A stretch of DNA of 64,000 nucleotides. Source: Sphingobacteriales bacterium. Lineage in GTDB: Bacteria; Bacteroidota; Bacteroidia; Chitinophagales; Chitinophagaceae. The notes beneath the pieces are model-generated. The model saw nothing but the letters and a program-made list of their open reading frames with translations. It made no database searches and had not been told where the DNA came from. The stretch covers positions 1 through 64,000 of the forward strand of contig JACQDV010000003.1 of NCBI GenBank assembly GCA_016200915.1, in the 5' to 3' direction. Shown in pieces: positions 45,633 through 54,314 of the stretch (position 1 is the stretch's first letter; each line of letters begins with the position of its first letter). Both the position numbers and the translations under genes were made by a program.

Positions 45633-45662
45633 AGGGCACAGTTTTCGGACTGTGCCTTTTTT
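45633..45662 (+). terminator. Intrinsic terminator after the giant adhesin gene
   Basis: GGCACAGT (45635-45642), loop TTTCGG and ACTGTGCC (45649-45656), followed by TTTTTTATTT. It ends the plus-strand transcription block. Confidence 0.85.
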
Positions 45663-45680
45663 ATTTAATTTTTTTGTTGA

Positions 45681-46736
45681 TTAATGGATGGCTTCTTTAT
45701 TTGCTAACTGTCCGCAGGCGGCATCGATATCCTTGCCACGACTTCTGCGAAGGCGGGCATTTACACGGTTCTTTTCCAGATGTTTCATGAATTGTTCAAC
45801 TGTATCCTCATCTGGTTTTGCAAAAGTTGCTAAATCGATGGGATTATATTCAATGATATTAATCAAATCGGCAGGAACCTGGCGGTAGATTTTAATTAAT
45901 TCATCAGCATCTTTAATAGAGTCATTAAAATCTTTAAAGAGAATGTATTCGAAAGTGATTTTGTTACCGGTTTGTTTGTAAAAGTAATTCAATGCTTCAA
46001 TCAGTGATTTGATATCATTCGTATCATTGATCGGCATAATCTCATGACGTTTGGCATCATTTGCCGCATGTAGTGATAAAGCTAATTTGAACCGCACTTT
46101 ATCATCTCCTAATTGTTTAATCATTTTAGCCACACCGGCAGTTGATACTGTGATCCGCTTCGGACTCATACCCAATCCTTCCGGTGAAGTGATCTTATCA
46201 ATGGCTTTCAATACATTTTTATAATTGAGTAATGGCTCACCCATTCCCATGAAAACAATATTGGTGAGTTTTTTATCATACACTCTTTCACTTTGCTGGT
46301 TGATGAGTACCACCTCATCATAAATCTCATCAAAATCCAAATTGCGTTTACGGTCCATATAACCGGTGGCGCAAAATTTACAACTAAGAGAACAACCAAT
46401 TTGAGAAGAAACACAGGCTGTTTTTCTTTCATCAGTAGGTATCAGCACACCTTCCACTAAATGACCATCAAAAGTTTTGAATCTTGATTTTATAGTGCCA
46501 TCGGCTGAATACTGAGTGGCATCAACTTTCAATGCAGGAAAAGAAAATTCATCAGCCAGTTTAGCCCTGAGCTCTTTACTCAGGTTAGTCATATCATCAA
46601 AACTTAGCGCATGTTTTTGCCAGAGCCATTCATACATCTGCTTGCTGCGGAATTTCTTTTCATTTATACTTTCGAAATACTGTTCTATCTCCTGCAGACT
46701 CAGTTCACGGATATTTTTCTTCCCTGTTTTTAACAT
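45681..46736 (-). CDS. rlmN: 23S rRNA (adenine-2503-C2)-methyltransferase RlmN
   Basis: A radical SAM enzyme of 351 residues that methylates A2503 of 23S rRNA and often A37 of tRNA. The cluster-binding cysteines are Cys115, Cys119 and Cys122 in CSLSCKFCATG. The methyl-carrying Cys341 is in DAACGQL. The length is usual. The minus-strand -7 element at 46741-46748 ends 4 nt before the ATG, so the message may be leaderless. Confidence 0.95.
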   Translation of the reverse strand: MLKTGKKNIRELSLQEIEQYFESINEKKFRSKQMYEWLWQKHALSFDDMTNLSKELRAKLADEFSFPALKVDATQYSADGTIKSRFKTFDGHLVEGVLIPTDERKTACVSSQIGCSLSCKFCATGYMDRKRNLDFDEIYDEVVLINQQSERVYDKKLTNIVFMGMGEPLLNYKNVLKAIDKITSPEGLGMSPKRITVSTAGVAKMIKQLGDDKVRFKLALSLHAANDAKRHEIMPINDTNDIKSLIEALNYFYKQTGNKITFEYILFKDFNDSIKDADELIKIYRQVPADLINIIEYNPIDLATFAKPDEDTVEQFMKHLEKNRVNARLRRSRGKDIDAACGQLANKEAIH

Positions 46737-46740
46737 GGCG

Positions 46741-46748
46741 CAAAGTTA
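46741..46748 (-). promoter_or_regulatory. -7 promoter element directly before rlmN
   Basis: Minus-strand TAACTTTG matches TAnnTTTG exactly and its last base is 5 nt upstream of the first base of the rlmN ATG. The start of transcription should fall at or very near the ATG. Confidence 0.45.
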
Positions 46749-46831
46749 CCCCAATAGAGCTAAAGGGGAATAATTTTTTGAGTTACGCTGTTCTGCTATC
46801 TTGCAATATATTTTCATAATAAGCTTGATAT

Positions 46832-48031
46832 ATGAAAACAGTTTATGTGATTGATGCAGTAAGAACACCCATTGGCCGCTATGGTGGGGCATTATGCAAT
46901 GTTCGTCCGGATGATTTACTGGCGAATATAATAAAAGCATTGTTGCAACGCAATGCTTCTGTTGATGTAAATGCGATTGAAGAAGTAATTGCTGGCGCCG
47001 CTAATCAATCCGGTGAAGACAATCGTAATGTAGCAAGAATGGCGGCATTGTTAGCAGGATTGCCGGTAACGGTTGCCGGTGTTACCGTAAATCGTCTATG
47101 TGCCAGCGGACTGCAAGCGATTATGGATGCGGCTAAAGGAATTATGTGCAATCAGGGCGAACTGTTTATTGCAGGAGGAACAGAGAGTATGACAAGAGCT
47201 CCATTTGTACTGCCGAAGTCCACTTCGGCATATCAAAGGGTAAATGAAATGTTTGATACTACGCTTGGCTGGCGAATGCTTAATAAAAAATTAGCAGAGC
47301 AATATTATCCATATTCCATGGGTGAAACTGCAGAGAATGTGGCGAAGCAATGGAATATTTCGAGAGAAGAACAGGATGCTTTTGCACTGGCTTCACAACA
47401 AAAATATTTTACCGCATTGGAAGCTGGTAGATGGAATAATGAGATAGTGGCAGTAGAAACAGAATCAGCGAAAGGTGATAAAGTGTTGGTATCAGCAGAT
47501 GAGCATCCACGTCAAACTTCATTGGAAAAATTAGCTGCTTTAAAACCAGCTTTTGCAAAAGATGGTACTGTTACGGCAGGTAATTCATCCGGTATTAATG
47601 ACGGAACTGCTGCTATGTTATTGGCCAGTGAAGAAGCGGTTAAAAAATATAATTTAAAACCAATTGTTAAGATTGTTTCCATGGCCGTCGCCGGAGTTGA
47701 CCCTTCCATTATGGGGATTGGTCCGGTGCCTGCCACACAAAAAGCATTACAACGGGCCGGACTTACAGTTGAGGATTTAGATTTAGTAGAATTGAATGAA
47801 GCATTTGCTTCACAATCGTTGGCCTGTATAAAAGATTTAGGATTAGATGCTGCCAAAGTAAATGTGAATGGTGGTGCAATAGCTCTCGGTCATCCGTTAG
47901 GTTGCAGCGGCGTAAGAATTTCCACGACACTTTTACATGAAATGAAAAGACGTAACGCTAAATATGGATTAGCCACTATGTGTGTAGGAGTGGGGCAAGG
48001 GGCTGCAGTAATTTTTCAGAACCTGGATTAG
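46832..48031 (+). CDS. Acetyl-CoA acyltransferase (thiolase)
   Basis: The 399 residues are a degradative thiolase that cleaves 3-oxoacyl-CoA. The acyl-accepting Cys90 is in NRLCASGLQAI, the NEAFA motif near 327 and GHPLGCSG near 354 carry the catalytic His, and Cys384 is in CVGVGQGAA. The layout is closest to 3-oxoadipyl-CoA thiolase (PcaF/PaaJ) by impression, for example PVPATQKALQRAGL, but general fatty-acid thiolase is possible. The gene is monocistronic. Confidence 0.9.
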   Translation: MKTVYVIDAVRTPIGRYGGALCNVRPDDLLANIIKALLQRNASVDVNAIEEVIAGAANQSGEDNRNVARMAALLAGLPVTVAGVTVNRLCASGLQAIMDAAKGIMCNQGELFIAGGTESMTRAPFVLPKSTSAYQRVNEMFDTTLGWRMLNKKLAEQYYPYSMGETAENVAKQWNISREEQDAFALASQQKYFTALEAGRWNNEIVAVETESAKGDKVLVSADEHPRQTSLEKLAALKPAFAKDGTVTAGNSSGINDGTAAMLLASEEAVKKYNLKPIVKIVSMAVAGVDPSIMGIGPVPATQKALQRAGLTVEDLDLVELNEAFASQSLACIKDLGLDAAKVNVNGGAIALGHPLGCSGVRISTTLLHEMKRRNAKYGLATMCVGVGQGAAVIFQNLD

Positions 48032-48056
48032 ATTGATTTAATGGATTGAGAGGAAA

Positions 48057-49562
48057 TTAAAATGAATGATGAAGCAAGTCAGTAAAGCCGATTGTTACCT
48101 GTTCACCCTTTACCAGGTTTTTTACATTACAGGTTTCACTTTCTAATTCTTTTGTTCCGAGTATAACAGCATAAGGAATATTTTTCTTTTCGGCATACTT
48201 AAACTGTTTATCAAACTTAGCATTCTCGTGATATAATTCGCAACGAACACCTTTGCTGCGGAGTTGCTGCATCAGTTCAAATGATTTTTTGCTTTCCGCT
48301 TCACCAAGATTAAAGAATAATACCTGTGTTCCTGTATGTACATCAGCAGGGAATAATTTTAATTCCTCCATCACATCATAAATCCTATCGACACCAAATG
48401 AAACACCTACGCCTGGAACATTGGGTACACCAAACAAACCGGTAAGATCATCATACCGTCCGCCACCACCGATGCTGCCCATTTGGGCATTCAATGCTTT
48501 TACTTCATAAATAACACCGGTATAATAATTCAATCCTCTCGCTAATGTGAAATCAAGTTGACAGTTGACGGTTGACGGTTGACAGTATTCGATAATAAAG
48601 CTTAATTCTTCAATTCCTTTTTTACCAGCATCAGTATGACCAAGCAAATTGGTGATGTGAGTTAATTTTTCGGCATTTGTTCCACTAATGCTTAAATAAT
48701 CTTCAATGATCTTTACCTGCCATTCATTCAATCCTCTTTGAACTAATTCTTCTTTTACTTTGTCTAATCCTATCTTATCTAATTTATCAATGGCAATAGT
48801 AATATCAATCATTTTATCCGCACCACCACATACTTCAGCTAAAGCAGTTAATATTTTGCGGCTGTTCAATTTTATTTCAACCGCTACACCTAATCGTTTA
48901 AAAACTTCTGCATAAATATTAGCCAACTCCACTTCATTGATTAGCGAATAACTTCCCACTACATCTGCATCACACTGGTAAAACTCACGGTATCTTCCTT
49001 TCTGCGGTCTGTCGGCTCTCCACACAGGTTGCATCTGGTAGCGTTTGAAAGGGAAACTTAGTTTGCCATGATTCATCGCTACATATCTTGCAAAAGGAAT
49101 TGTTAAGTCGTATCTAAGTGCTTTGCTTGAAACTTCTTGTTTCAAATACGGAAGATATTTGGAGCTATCATCTTTCGATTTTAATAAATCTTCTGCGATA
49201 CTTTCTAAAACTTCTGGATTAATTTCCCAAAATGGAGATTCAAAAGGTGAGTTTTCCTCCGAGTGCCCAGTTCGTCGTGAAAGCTCTTTAGATACTTCAT
49301 TGTAATACTTTAGATATTCTCCTAAGGAAACAAAAAAATCTTTACTAAAAGGATTGCCAGAATCAAGAATTCTAAAGATAAGTTTGTCACCTTCTTCTCC
49401 ATACTTACCCATCAGTGTTTCCAGGTTTTCCATAGCGGGTGTTTCCAATGGCTCATAACCATACACTTCAAACACATTTCTGATCGTTTGAAAAATATAT
49501 TGTCTTTTTCTTACTACCTCAGCTGAAAAATCTCTTGTGCCCTGCGGAATACTCGGTTTCAT
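48057..49562 (-). CDS. hisS: Histidyl-tRNA synthetase with short repeat-derived insert
   Basis: The 501 residues charge tRNA-His. Class II motifs are present: motif 1 IFQTIRNVFEVYGYEPLETPAMEN, motif 2 RYQMQPVWRADRPQKGRYREFYQCD, the His-specific LARGLNYYTGVIYEV and GGGGRYDDLTG. The C-terminal anticodon-binding domain follows. Just before LARGLNYY about nine extra residues (CQPSTVNCQ) are encoded by four 7-nt repeat units at 48557-48584. The length is a little above the common 420-470, as in other Bacteroidota HisRS. Confidence 0.94.
   Translation of the reverse strand: MKPSIPQGTRDFSAEVVRKRQYIFQTIRNVFEVYGYEPLETPAMENLETLMGKYGEEGDKLIFRILDSGNPFSKDFFVSLGEYLKYYNEVSKELSRRTGHSEENSPFESPFWEINPEVLESIAEDLLKSKDDSSKYLPYLKQEVSSKALRYDLTIPFARYVAMNHGKLSFPFKRYQMQPVWRADRPQKGRYREFYQCDADVVGSYSLINEVELANIYAEVFKRLGVAVEIKLNSRKILTALAEVCGGADKMIDITIAIDKLDKIGLDKVKEELVQRGLNEWQVKIIEDYLSISGTNAEKLTHITNLLGHTDAGKKGIEELSFIIEYCQPSTVNCQLDFTLARGLNYYTGVIYEVKALNAQMGSIGGGGRYDDLTGLFGVPNVPGVGVSFGVDRIYDVMEELKLFPADVHTGTQVLFFNLGEAESKKSFELMQQLRSKGVRCELYHENAKFDKQFKYAEKKNIPYAVILGTKELESETCNVKNLVKGEQVTIGFTDLLHHSF
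48557..48586 (-). repeat. Four 7-nt repeat units inside hisS
   Basis: GTTGACA, GTTGACG, GTTGACG and GTTGACA follow each other on the plus strand, then GT. The block lies in a surface loop of HisRS just before the active-site LARGLNYY motif. Confidence 0.75.
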
Positions 49563-49568
49563 TTATTT

Positions 49569-49652
49569 GTTTGTGGTTTGTAGTTTGTTGTTGTTAATTG
49601 CGCCATTGCGTCATTTTCAAATTTTCACATTTGCATATTTCTTAATTATCAT
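49569..49652. repeat. Period-7 then period-8 short repeat array, running into coding sequence
   Basis: GTTTGTG, GTTTGTA, GTTTGTT (49569-49589) are followed by 8-nt steps ATTGCGCC, ATTGCGTC, ATTTTCAA, ATTTTCAC, ATTTGCAT (49597-49636) and two more. The phosphatase stop codon (49617) lies inside the array, so the array encodes the last residues of that protein. Confidence 0.7.
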
Positions 49653-50084
49653 GTCACATGCTTTATCAATCATCTTAAATACTTCATGAAATCCCGGCTC
49701 TGCACCAAACCACGGATCGGGTACTGCACGGTTTTGTCCCGGGAAAATTTCATTCAGCAGCAGATCAACTTTATTTTCATTCCAATTCTTACCGCTTATT
49801 CTTCTTACATCATTATAATTACTGCTGTCCATCACATAAATAAAATCAAACATTTCAAAATCTTCTTTTACAAATTGCCTTGCACTTTGTTTGCTTATAT
49901 CAATGCCATTCAATTTAGCTACTTTCTGACTCAATCGGTGAGGTGGTTCACCTGTATGATATGCACCCGTACCGGCACTTTCCACACTCCACTGTAAACC
50001 TGCCTGCCATGCTTTATGTTGTAAAATTCCTTCTGCCAGCGGACTTCTGCAAATATTACCGAGGCATACCATCAAAATCTTCAT
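49617..50084 (-). CDS. Low-molecular-weight protein-tyrosine phosphatase
   Basis: The 155 residues contain the LMW-PTP active site VCLGNICRSPLAEG with Cys7 and Arg13 and the general-acid motif DPWFG near 122. It removes phosphate from tyrosine residues; in bacteria this often concerns exopolysaccharide kinases. The last ten or so residues (KKYANVKI) are encoded by a short-period repeat array, so the natural C-terminus may have been altered. A TAnnTTTG element ends 5 nt before the ATG. Confidence 0.92.
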   Translation of the reverse strand: MKILMVCLGNICRSPLAEGILQHKAWQAGLQWSVESAGTGAYHTGEPPHRLSQKVAKLNGIDISKQSARQFVKEDFEMFDFIYVMDSSNYNDVRRISGKNWNENKVDLLLNEIFPGQNRAVPDPWFGAEPGFHEVFKMIDKACDMIIKKYANVKI

Positions 50085-50089
50085 GGTGG

Positions 50090-50097
50090 CAAAAGTA
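50090..50097 (-). promoter_or_regulatory. -7 promoter element directly before the phosphatase gene
   Basis: Minus-strand TACTTTTG matches TAnnTTTG exactly, with its last base 6 nt from the first base of the ATG. This is another probable leaderless start. Confidence 0.4.
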
Positions 50098-50103
50098 ATG
50101 GAT

Positions 50104-50174
50104 AGCTGCGAGTCACGAGCTATGAGCTATGAGAAAATACTCGAAGCTCGAAGCTGACAACTCGCAACTTATGG
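50104..50174. repeat. Inverted period-7 short repeat array
   Basis: Left units AGCTGCG, AGTCACG, AGCTATG, AGCTATG (50104-50131) and right units CTCGAAG, CTCGAAG, CTGACAA, CTCGCAA, CTTATGG (50140-50174) surround AGAAAATA. Left units repeat GAG and right units repeat CTC, so the halves are inverted. Confidence 0.75.
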
Positions 50175-50214
50175 AATTGTGTGGAGGCATGCATCTGTAT
50201 AAAAAAGTACAGCC

Positions 50215-51051
50215 ATGACAACCCAAAACATTTTAACCGCCGATGTGCTCGACATTGTATTTGAAAATCGTAACAAAGATTATGGAGCATACACACTCCG
50301 TAAGTATTACGACAAGCGATTGATGCATTCGCTTGGTATCATGTTATTATCAGTAGGTTCATTGATCTTATTGTCTTTTCGCTTTGAAAAAAAGACGACA
50401 ATAAAAGATGATAAGCCTAAAGCTACTGTTCAACTCATTCAATTAATACCTGATCAACCTAAGGAAATTAAAGAACCGGAAAAGGTTATTGAAAAACCAG
50501 TTCCCGCATCAAAACCTTTGGCTTCTGTAAAAGCTAGAGACAATATTGTTATTGTGCCGGATAATAAAGTCACAGATAATGATAAAGTTCCCGATCAAAC
50601 AGAGATGGAAAATAAAGTAGTGAGTACTGTAAACAGTGGTGGTGATAATCCAAATGGGCAAGTAGTAAAACCGGGTGATAATAATAATGGTAACGGCAAT
50701 TTAGTTGGTGATGAAGAACCATTGGATCCTAAAACTGCTATTGATTATGCAGATGAGCCACCAACTTATCCCGGCGGAATAGAGGCATTGCAAAATTTCT
50801 TGCGCAAGAACTTGCGTACACCTGATGAATTAGAAGCAGGACAGGATGTATCGGTTAAAGTAAAATTTGTGGTAAGTAATGATGGCGAAATGTATGGATA
50901 TGAAGTGGTGCAGAGTGCCGGTAATGCTTTTAATGAAGAAGTGCTGAGAGTATTAAAGAAAATGCCCAAATGGAACCCTGGTAAATATAAAGGCCATGCG
51001 GTTTCGGTTTACTATATTATACCTGTGAAATTCCAGGGAGTAGAAGAATAA
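50215..51051 (+). CDS. Energy transducer TonB-family protein
   Basis: The 278 residues have a cytoplasmic start (DVLDIVFENRNKDYGAYTLRKYY), one membrane segment near 37-55, a Pro/Lys- and Asn-rich periplasmic linker (about 75-170), and a C-terminal TonB domain (about 180-278) with YPGGIEALQNFLRKNL and VVQSAGNAFNEEVLRVLKKMPKWNPG. It passes inner-membrane energy to outer-membrane transporters. ExbB/ExbD are not next to it. The following genes, a PstS-like lipoprotein and a TPR protein, lie on the same strand. Confidence 0.92.
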   Translation: MTTQNILTADVLDIVFENRNKDYGAYTLRKYYDKRLMHSLGIMLLSVGSLILLSFRFEKKTTIKDDKPKATVQLIQLIPDQPKEIKEPEKVIEKPVPASKPLASVKARDNIVIVPDNKVTDNDKVPDQTEMENKVVSTVNSGGDNPNGQVVKPGDNNNGNGNLVGDEEPLDPKTAIDYADEPPTYPGGIEALQNFLRKNLRTPDELEAGQDVSVKVKFVVSNDGEMYGYEVVQSAGNAFNEEVLRVLKKMPKWNPGKYKGHAVSVYYIIPVKFQGVEE

Positions 51052-51163
51052 CAATTTAAGGCTGTCCACACCGGGCAGCTTTATTATTACCACTATGTGA
51101 CAGAACTGCGAAACAAACAATGATAATTTTCATAACTTGCCCAACTCACTTTCCATTAGAAAA

Positions 51164-51403
51164 ATGAATACTGAAGAATCAAGAGACAGACGACAGCATC
51201 AGCAAGGCAAAATGCAGGCTATTCTCGATTATACTGTTGGGGTAGCAACCATATTATTGGGGCTGTTTATTTTTTTCATCAAAAAATTCCCGGTTGAGTT
51301 TGAATTTAAAGAACCAGCAATTGCTAATACATTTGCAGGTTTAAGCATCTTATATGGAGCCTGGCGTATTTATAGAGGGATTAAAAAATCGAGAGCCAAT
51401 TAA
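51164..51403 (+). CDS. Small membrane protein, 79 aa
   Basis: Two membrane segments, near residues 20-40 and 52-70, separated by FKEPAIANTFAG, and a charged N-terminus (EESRDRRQHQQGKMQ). No family name recognised. I chose the ATG at 51164, since the upstream in-frame start would add nine residues with no ribosome-binding context. It lies between the TonB gene and the PstS-like gene, ending 12 bp before the latter. Confidence 0.7.
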   Translation: MNTEESRDRRQHQQGKMQAILDYTVGVATILLGLFIFFIKKFPVEFEFKEPAIANTFAGLSILYGAWRIYRGIKKSRAN

Positions 51404-51415
51404 TTGAAATTAAGG

Positions 51416-52378
51416 ATGGGTATTTTAACGAAATTTTTAGGAAAAGGGATATACTTGTTACTGCTACTTTCAGTCTTTTTGATAACAGTTGAAAGTTGCA
51501 GGAGTAAACGAATAGATGTTAGTAAAATCCCGACTGATACTGATACTAAGGGATCAATCAAAATAAGTGTGGATGAATCTTTTAAGCCGGTGATTGATGA
51601 ACAAATAAAGGTCTTTGAAAGTACATACCCCGAAGCACACATTACTGTGGAGTACAAACCGGAAGCAGATTGTTTCCGTGATTTAGATAGTGCAGACACA
51701 AGAATGATAATTGTAACCAGGGAGCCGGATTCACAGGAGAAAGTATATTATCATGATAAACTGCAATACAATCTTAGTTACGGAATAGTTGCCAGAGATG
51801 CCATTGCCGTTGTAGTGAACAGAAATACTCCTGATTCCGTTTTTTCAAGAGAGGATTTGAGAAAAATATTAGATGGCAGCTCCGGACAAAAATACCAGGT
51901 TGTGTTTGACGGATTGAAAGCTACCGGTACTGTTCGATATGCCATTGATTCTATTTTGAATGGTAAAAAGTTTGATACCAGTGTGGTTAAAGCAGTGGAG
52001 AACAGCCAGGAGGTGATCAATTATGTTGCTGCTAATACCAACGCCATCGGAATGGTTGGTGTTAGCTGGATTGGCAACCCCGAAGATCCCGAACAGGTGA
52101 AGATGCTGGAAAAAGTAAATATCGCCATGATCAAGTGTGAAACTTGTTTGGAAGAAGAGAAAAATATTTGTCTGAAACCTACACAACGATTCATACTTTC
52201 ACGGCAGTATCCCTTTACAAGAGGTTTGTATTATATTGCCAAAGAGAATTATGCAGGTCTTGGCAGGGGGTTTGCAGAATTTATGTGGCAGGACAAGGGG
52301 CAATTAATCTTTAAAAGAGCTTATCTTGCTCCCGCACATTTGCCATTTATAATTAGAAAAACAAAAATTAATAAATAA
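51416..52378 (+). CDS. PstS-like substrate-binding lipoprotein
   Basis: The 320 residues begin with a lipoprotein signal (TVESC, Cys28) and then a phosphate-binding-protein-like fold: GSIKISVDESFKPVIDEQIKVFESTYPEA, RDAIAVVVNRNTPDSVFSREDLRKILDG and YPFTRGLYYI. No pstCAB genes are near, so it may not be a phosphate importer. A similar lipoprotein next to TonB and TPR genes occurs in related bacteria and may serve surface sensing or scavenging; that is recollection. A TTG four codons upstream is an alternative start. Confidence 0.82.
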   Translation: MGILTKFLGKGIYLLLLLSVFLITVESCRSKRIDVSKIPTDTDTKGSIKISVDESFKPVIDEQIKVFESTYPEAHITVEYKPEADCFRDLDSADTRMIIVTREPDSQEKVYYHDKLQYNLSYGIVARDAIAVVVNRNTPDSVFSREDLRKILDGSSGQKYQVVFDGLKATGTVRYAIDSILNGKKFDTSVVKAVENSQEVINYVAANTNAIGMVGVSWIGNPEDPEQVKMLEKVNIAMIKCETCLEEEKNICLKPTQRFILSRQYPFTRGLYYIAKENYAGLGRGFAEFMWQDKGQLIFKRAYLAPAHLPFIIRKTKINK

Positions 52379-52415
52379 ATTTATCGCACTAAATATTTAA
52401 ACAACAGGATTCAAC

Positions 52416-54200
52416 ATGAAAAGGAAAGCCAGCTTAGTTGCAGCCATATTGTTAACAGGTAAGTTATTATTCGCCCAGTCGGTGGATGATGCAAAGCGTT
52501 TGATTTATTATGAACGTTTTAAAAGTGCTAAAGACATGCTGCAGGGGATTGTTAGCAGTACGCCAAACAATGCAGATGCAGTTTATTATTTGGGACAAGC
52601 TTTAATTGGGCTGGAAGATATAGCCGGTGCCAAAAAAGTTTACCAGGATGGATTGGCAGCTAATCCCAGTGCAGCCATATTACATGTTGGTCTTGGCCAT
52701 GTTTATTATTTTGAAAATAAACCTAATGATGCAAAGGCTGAATTTGAAGGAGCCATCACTGCAACAGGAGGCAAGAATGCAATGGTATTAAATGCTATTG
52801 CACATGCAACTGCTGATACTAAGATTGGTGATTTTAATTATGGTGTTGAAAAAGCAAAACAGGCCATTGATGTGGCTAAGAAAAAAGTAGAGGCAGATTA
52901 CTACGTTAACTTAGGCGATAATTACCGGGCCTTGATTATGGGTGGCGATGCCAAACAGGCTTTTGATGCAGCCCTGGCGATTAATCCTAAACTGGCTGAA
53001 GCAAAATATAAGTCAGGAAAAATTTACGAAACACAAAATAATAAGGACATATTTCTGCCAATGTATGAAGAAGCCACCCAAATGGATCCAAATTATGCTC
53101 CTGCATGGAGAGCCTTGTATGTTTACTGGTATTTTCGTGATGTGACAAAAGCAGAAGGTTATTTTGAAAATTATGTAAAGGTCTCTGATCAGGATGAGCG
53201 TTTGGAATATGATCGGATTGATTTAAAATATGCACAGGAAAAATATGATGAGGCTATCTCCAGTGCCAATGCATTAGCCGCTAAATTAGGTAGTGGTACA
53301 AAAGCAAGATTATACCGTTTACTTGGTTATGCTTTCATGAAAAAGAATGATTTCAATACTGCGAAATCTAATTTCGTGACGTTCCTGCAGAAAGCAAAAC
53401 CAGATGAAGTAACTTCCCGTAACTATGCTGATATAGCTAAAACAATTGGCAGCATAGCAGGTAGTGAAAAAGATGCATTTCAGTATTATCAAAAAGCAAT
53501 TGATACAGATACTTTACCAAAGAATAAAAGTGATTTGGCAAAGCAGGCTGCCGATTTAGCCAAAAAACTGGGAGATCCATTATTATCAATTGAATGGATG
53601 AGCAAGTCTTATAACCTTGCAAAAAACCCATCCAATGTGGATCTTTATAACCTGGGCAGGGCTTACTTAGATGCGGGATTATTTACACAATGTGACAGCA
53701 TTGGTAATTTATATTCTACTAAATACCCTAACCATACTTATGGATATTATTTGAGAGCATTGGCAAACTGGCGGGTAGATACTACTATGGAACTCGGCTC
53801 GGCAAATCCATATTTTCAGAAGTTGATTGATGTGGGAGCTGCTGACAGTATCGGTAATAAATCTCAGTTGAAATTGGCTTATCGTTATTTTGTTGGCTAT
53901 TATGCTACCGTTAAAAGAGATTATGAAACAGCGAAATCTTACTGTAATAAAATATTAAACTTATTTCCTGGCGATGCCGATGCCACAGACTTATTAAAAC
54001 GATTGGATACACCATCTCCTGCTCCTAAAAAAGGTGCCAAAGGAAATGCGGTTTTAGATAATCCGGTTGGGGATACAAATGTTGTTGCATCGTCTTCTAC
54101 TGAAAATAATAAACCAACTAAACCCGCAGCAAAAACTCCGGCTTCAAAAAGCACTACTGTAAAAAAAACAGTAAAAAAAAAGGCTGACGCCTTAGTTTAG
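52416..54200 (+). CDS. Secreted tetratricopeptide-repeat protein
   Basis: The 594 residues have a signal peptide (cut near LLFAQS, residue 21) and about ten TPR-type helical repeats up to about residue 530, for example YYLGQALIGLEDIAGAKKVY and LHVGLGHVYYFENKPNDAKA. A low-complexity Pro/Lys/Thr-rich tail ends in KKTVKKKADALV. It is probably periplasmic or outer-membrane-linked and acts as a scaffold. It is the last gene of the TonB cluster and is followed by a strong terminator. Confidence 0.85.
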   Translation: MKRKASLVAAILLTGKLLFAQSVDDAKRLIYYERFKSAKDMLQGIVSSTPNNADAVYYLGQALIGLEDIAGAKKVYQDGLAANPSAAILHVGLGHVYYFENKPNDAKAEFEGAITATGGKNAMVLNAIAHATADTKIGDFNYGVEKAKQAIDVAKKKVEADYYVNLGDNYRALIMGGDAKQAFDAALAINPKLAEAKYKSGKIYETQNNKDIFLPMYEEATQMDPNYAPAWRALYVYWYFRDVTKAEGYFENYVKVSDQDERLEYDRIDLKYAQEKYDEAISSANALAAKLGSGTKARLYRLLGYAFMKKNDFNTAKSNFVTFLQKAKPDEVTSRNYADIAKTIGSIAGSEKDAFQYYQKAIDTDTLPKNKSDLAKQAADLAKKLGDPLLSIEWMSKSYNLAKNPSNVDLYNLGRAYLDAGLFTQCDSIGNLYSTKYPNHTYGYYLRALANWRVDTTMELGSANPYFQKLIDVGAADSIGNKSQLKLAYRYFVGYYATVKRDYETAKSYCNKILNLFPGDADATDLLKRLDTPSPAPKKGAKGNAVLDNPVGDTNVVASSSTENNKPTKPAAKTPASKSTTVKKTVKKKADALV

Positions 54201-54224
54201 TAATAATAATAAATTATTATATAC

Positions 54225-54255
54225 ATCCCCCGCTCGTCGGGGGATTTTTGTTTTT
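54225..54255 (+). terminator. Intrinsic terminator between the TPR gene and nuoA
   Basis: ATCCCCC (54225-54231), loop GCTCGTC and GGGGGAT (54239-54245), followed by TTTTGTTTTT. It separates the TonB cluster from the nuo operon. Confidence 0.85.
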
Positions 54256-54263
54256 ATAATTTC

Positions 54264-54293
54264 TTGTTTTTCATTACTGCTACCTTATTTTTG
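54264..54293 (+). promoter_or_regulatory. Promoter of the nuo operon
   Basis: A -33-type TTG (54264-54266) and TATTTTTG (54286-54293) are 19 nt apart. The leader before the nuoA ATG at 54315 would be about 15-18 nt. Confidence 0.55.
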
Positions 54294-54314
54294 CGTTTCA
54301 GTAATAAGACCACT

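Noticed and set aside
54225-54255. Terminator as part of a short-period array
   Set aside because: It has a single GC-rich stem, a defined loop and a T-run, with no 7-10 nt periodicity.
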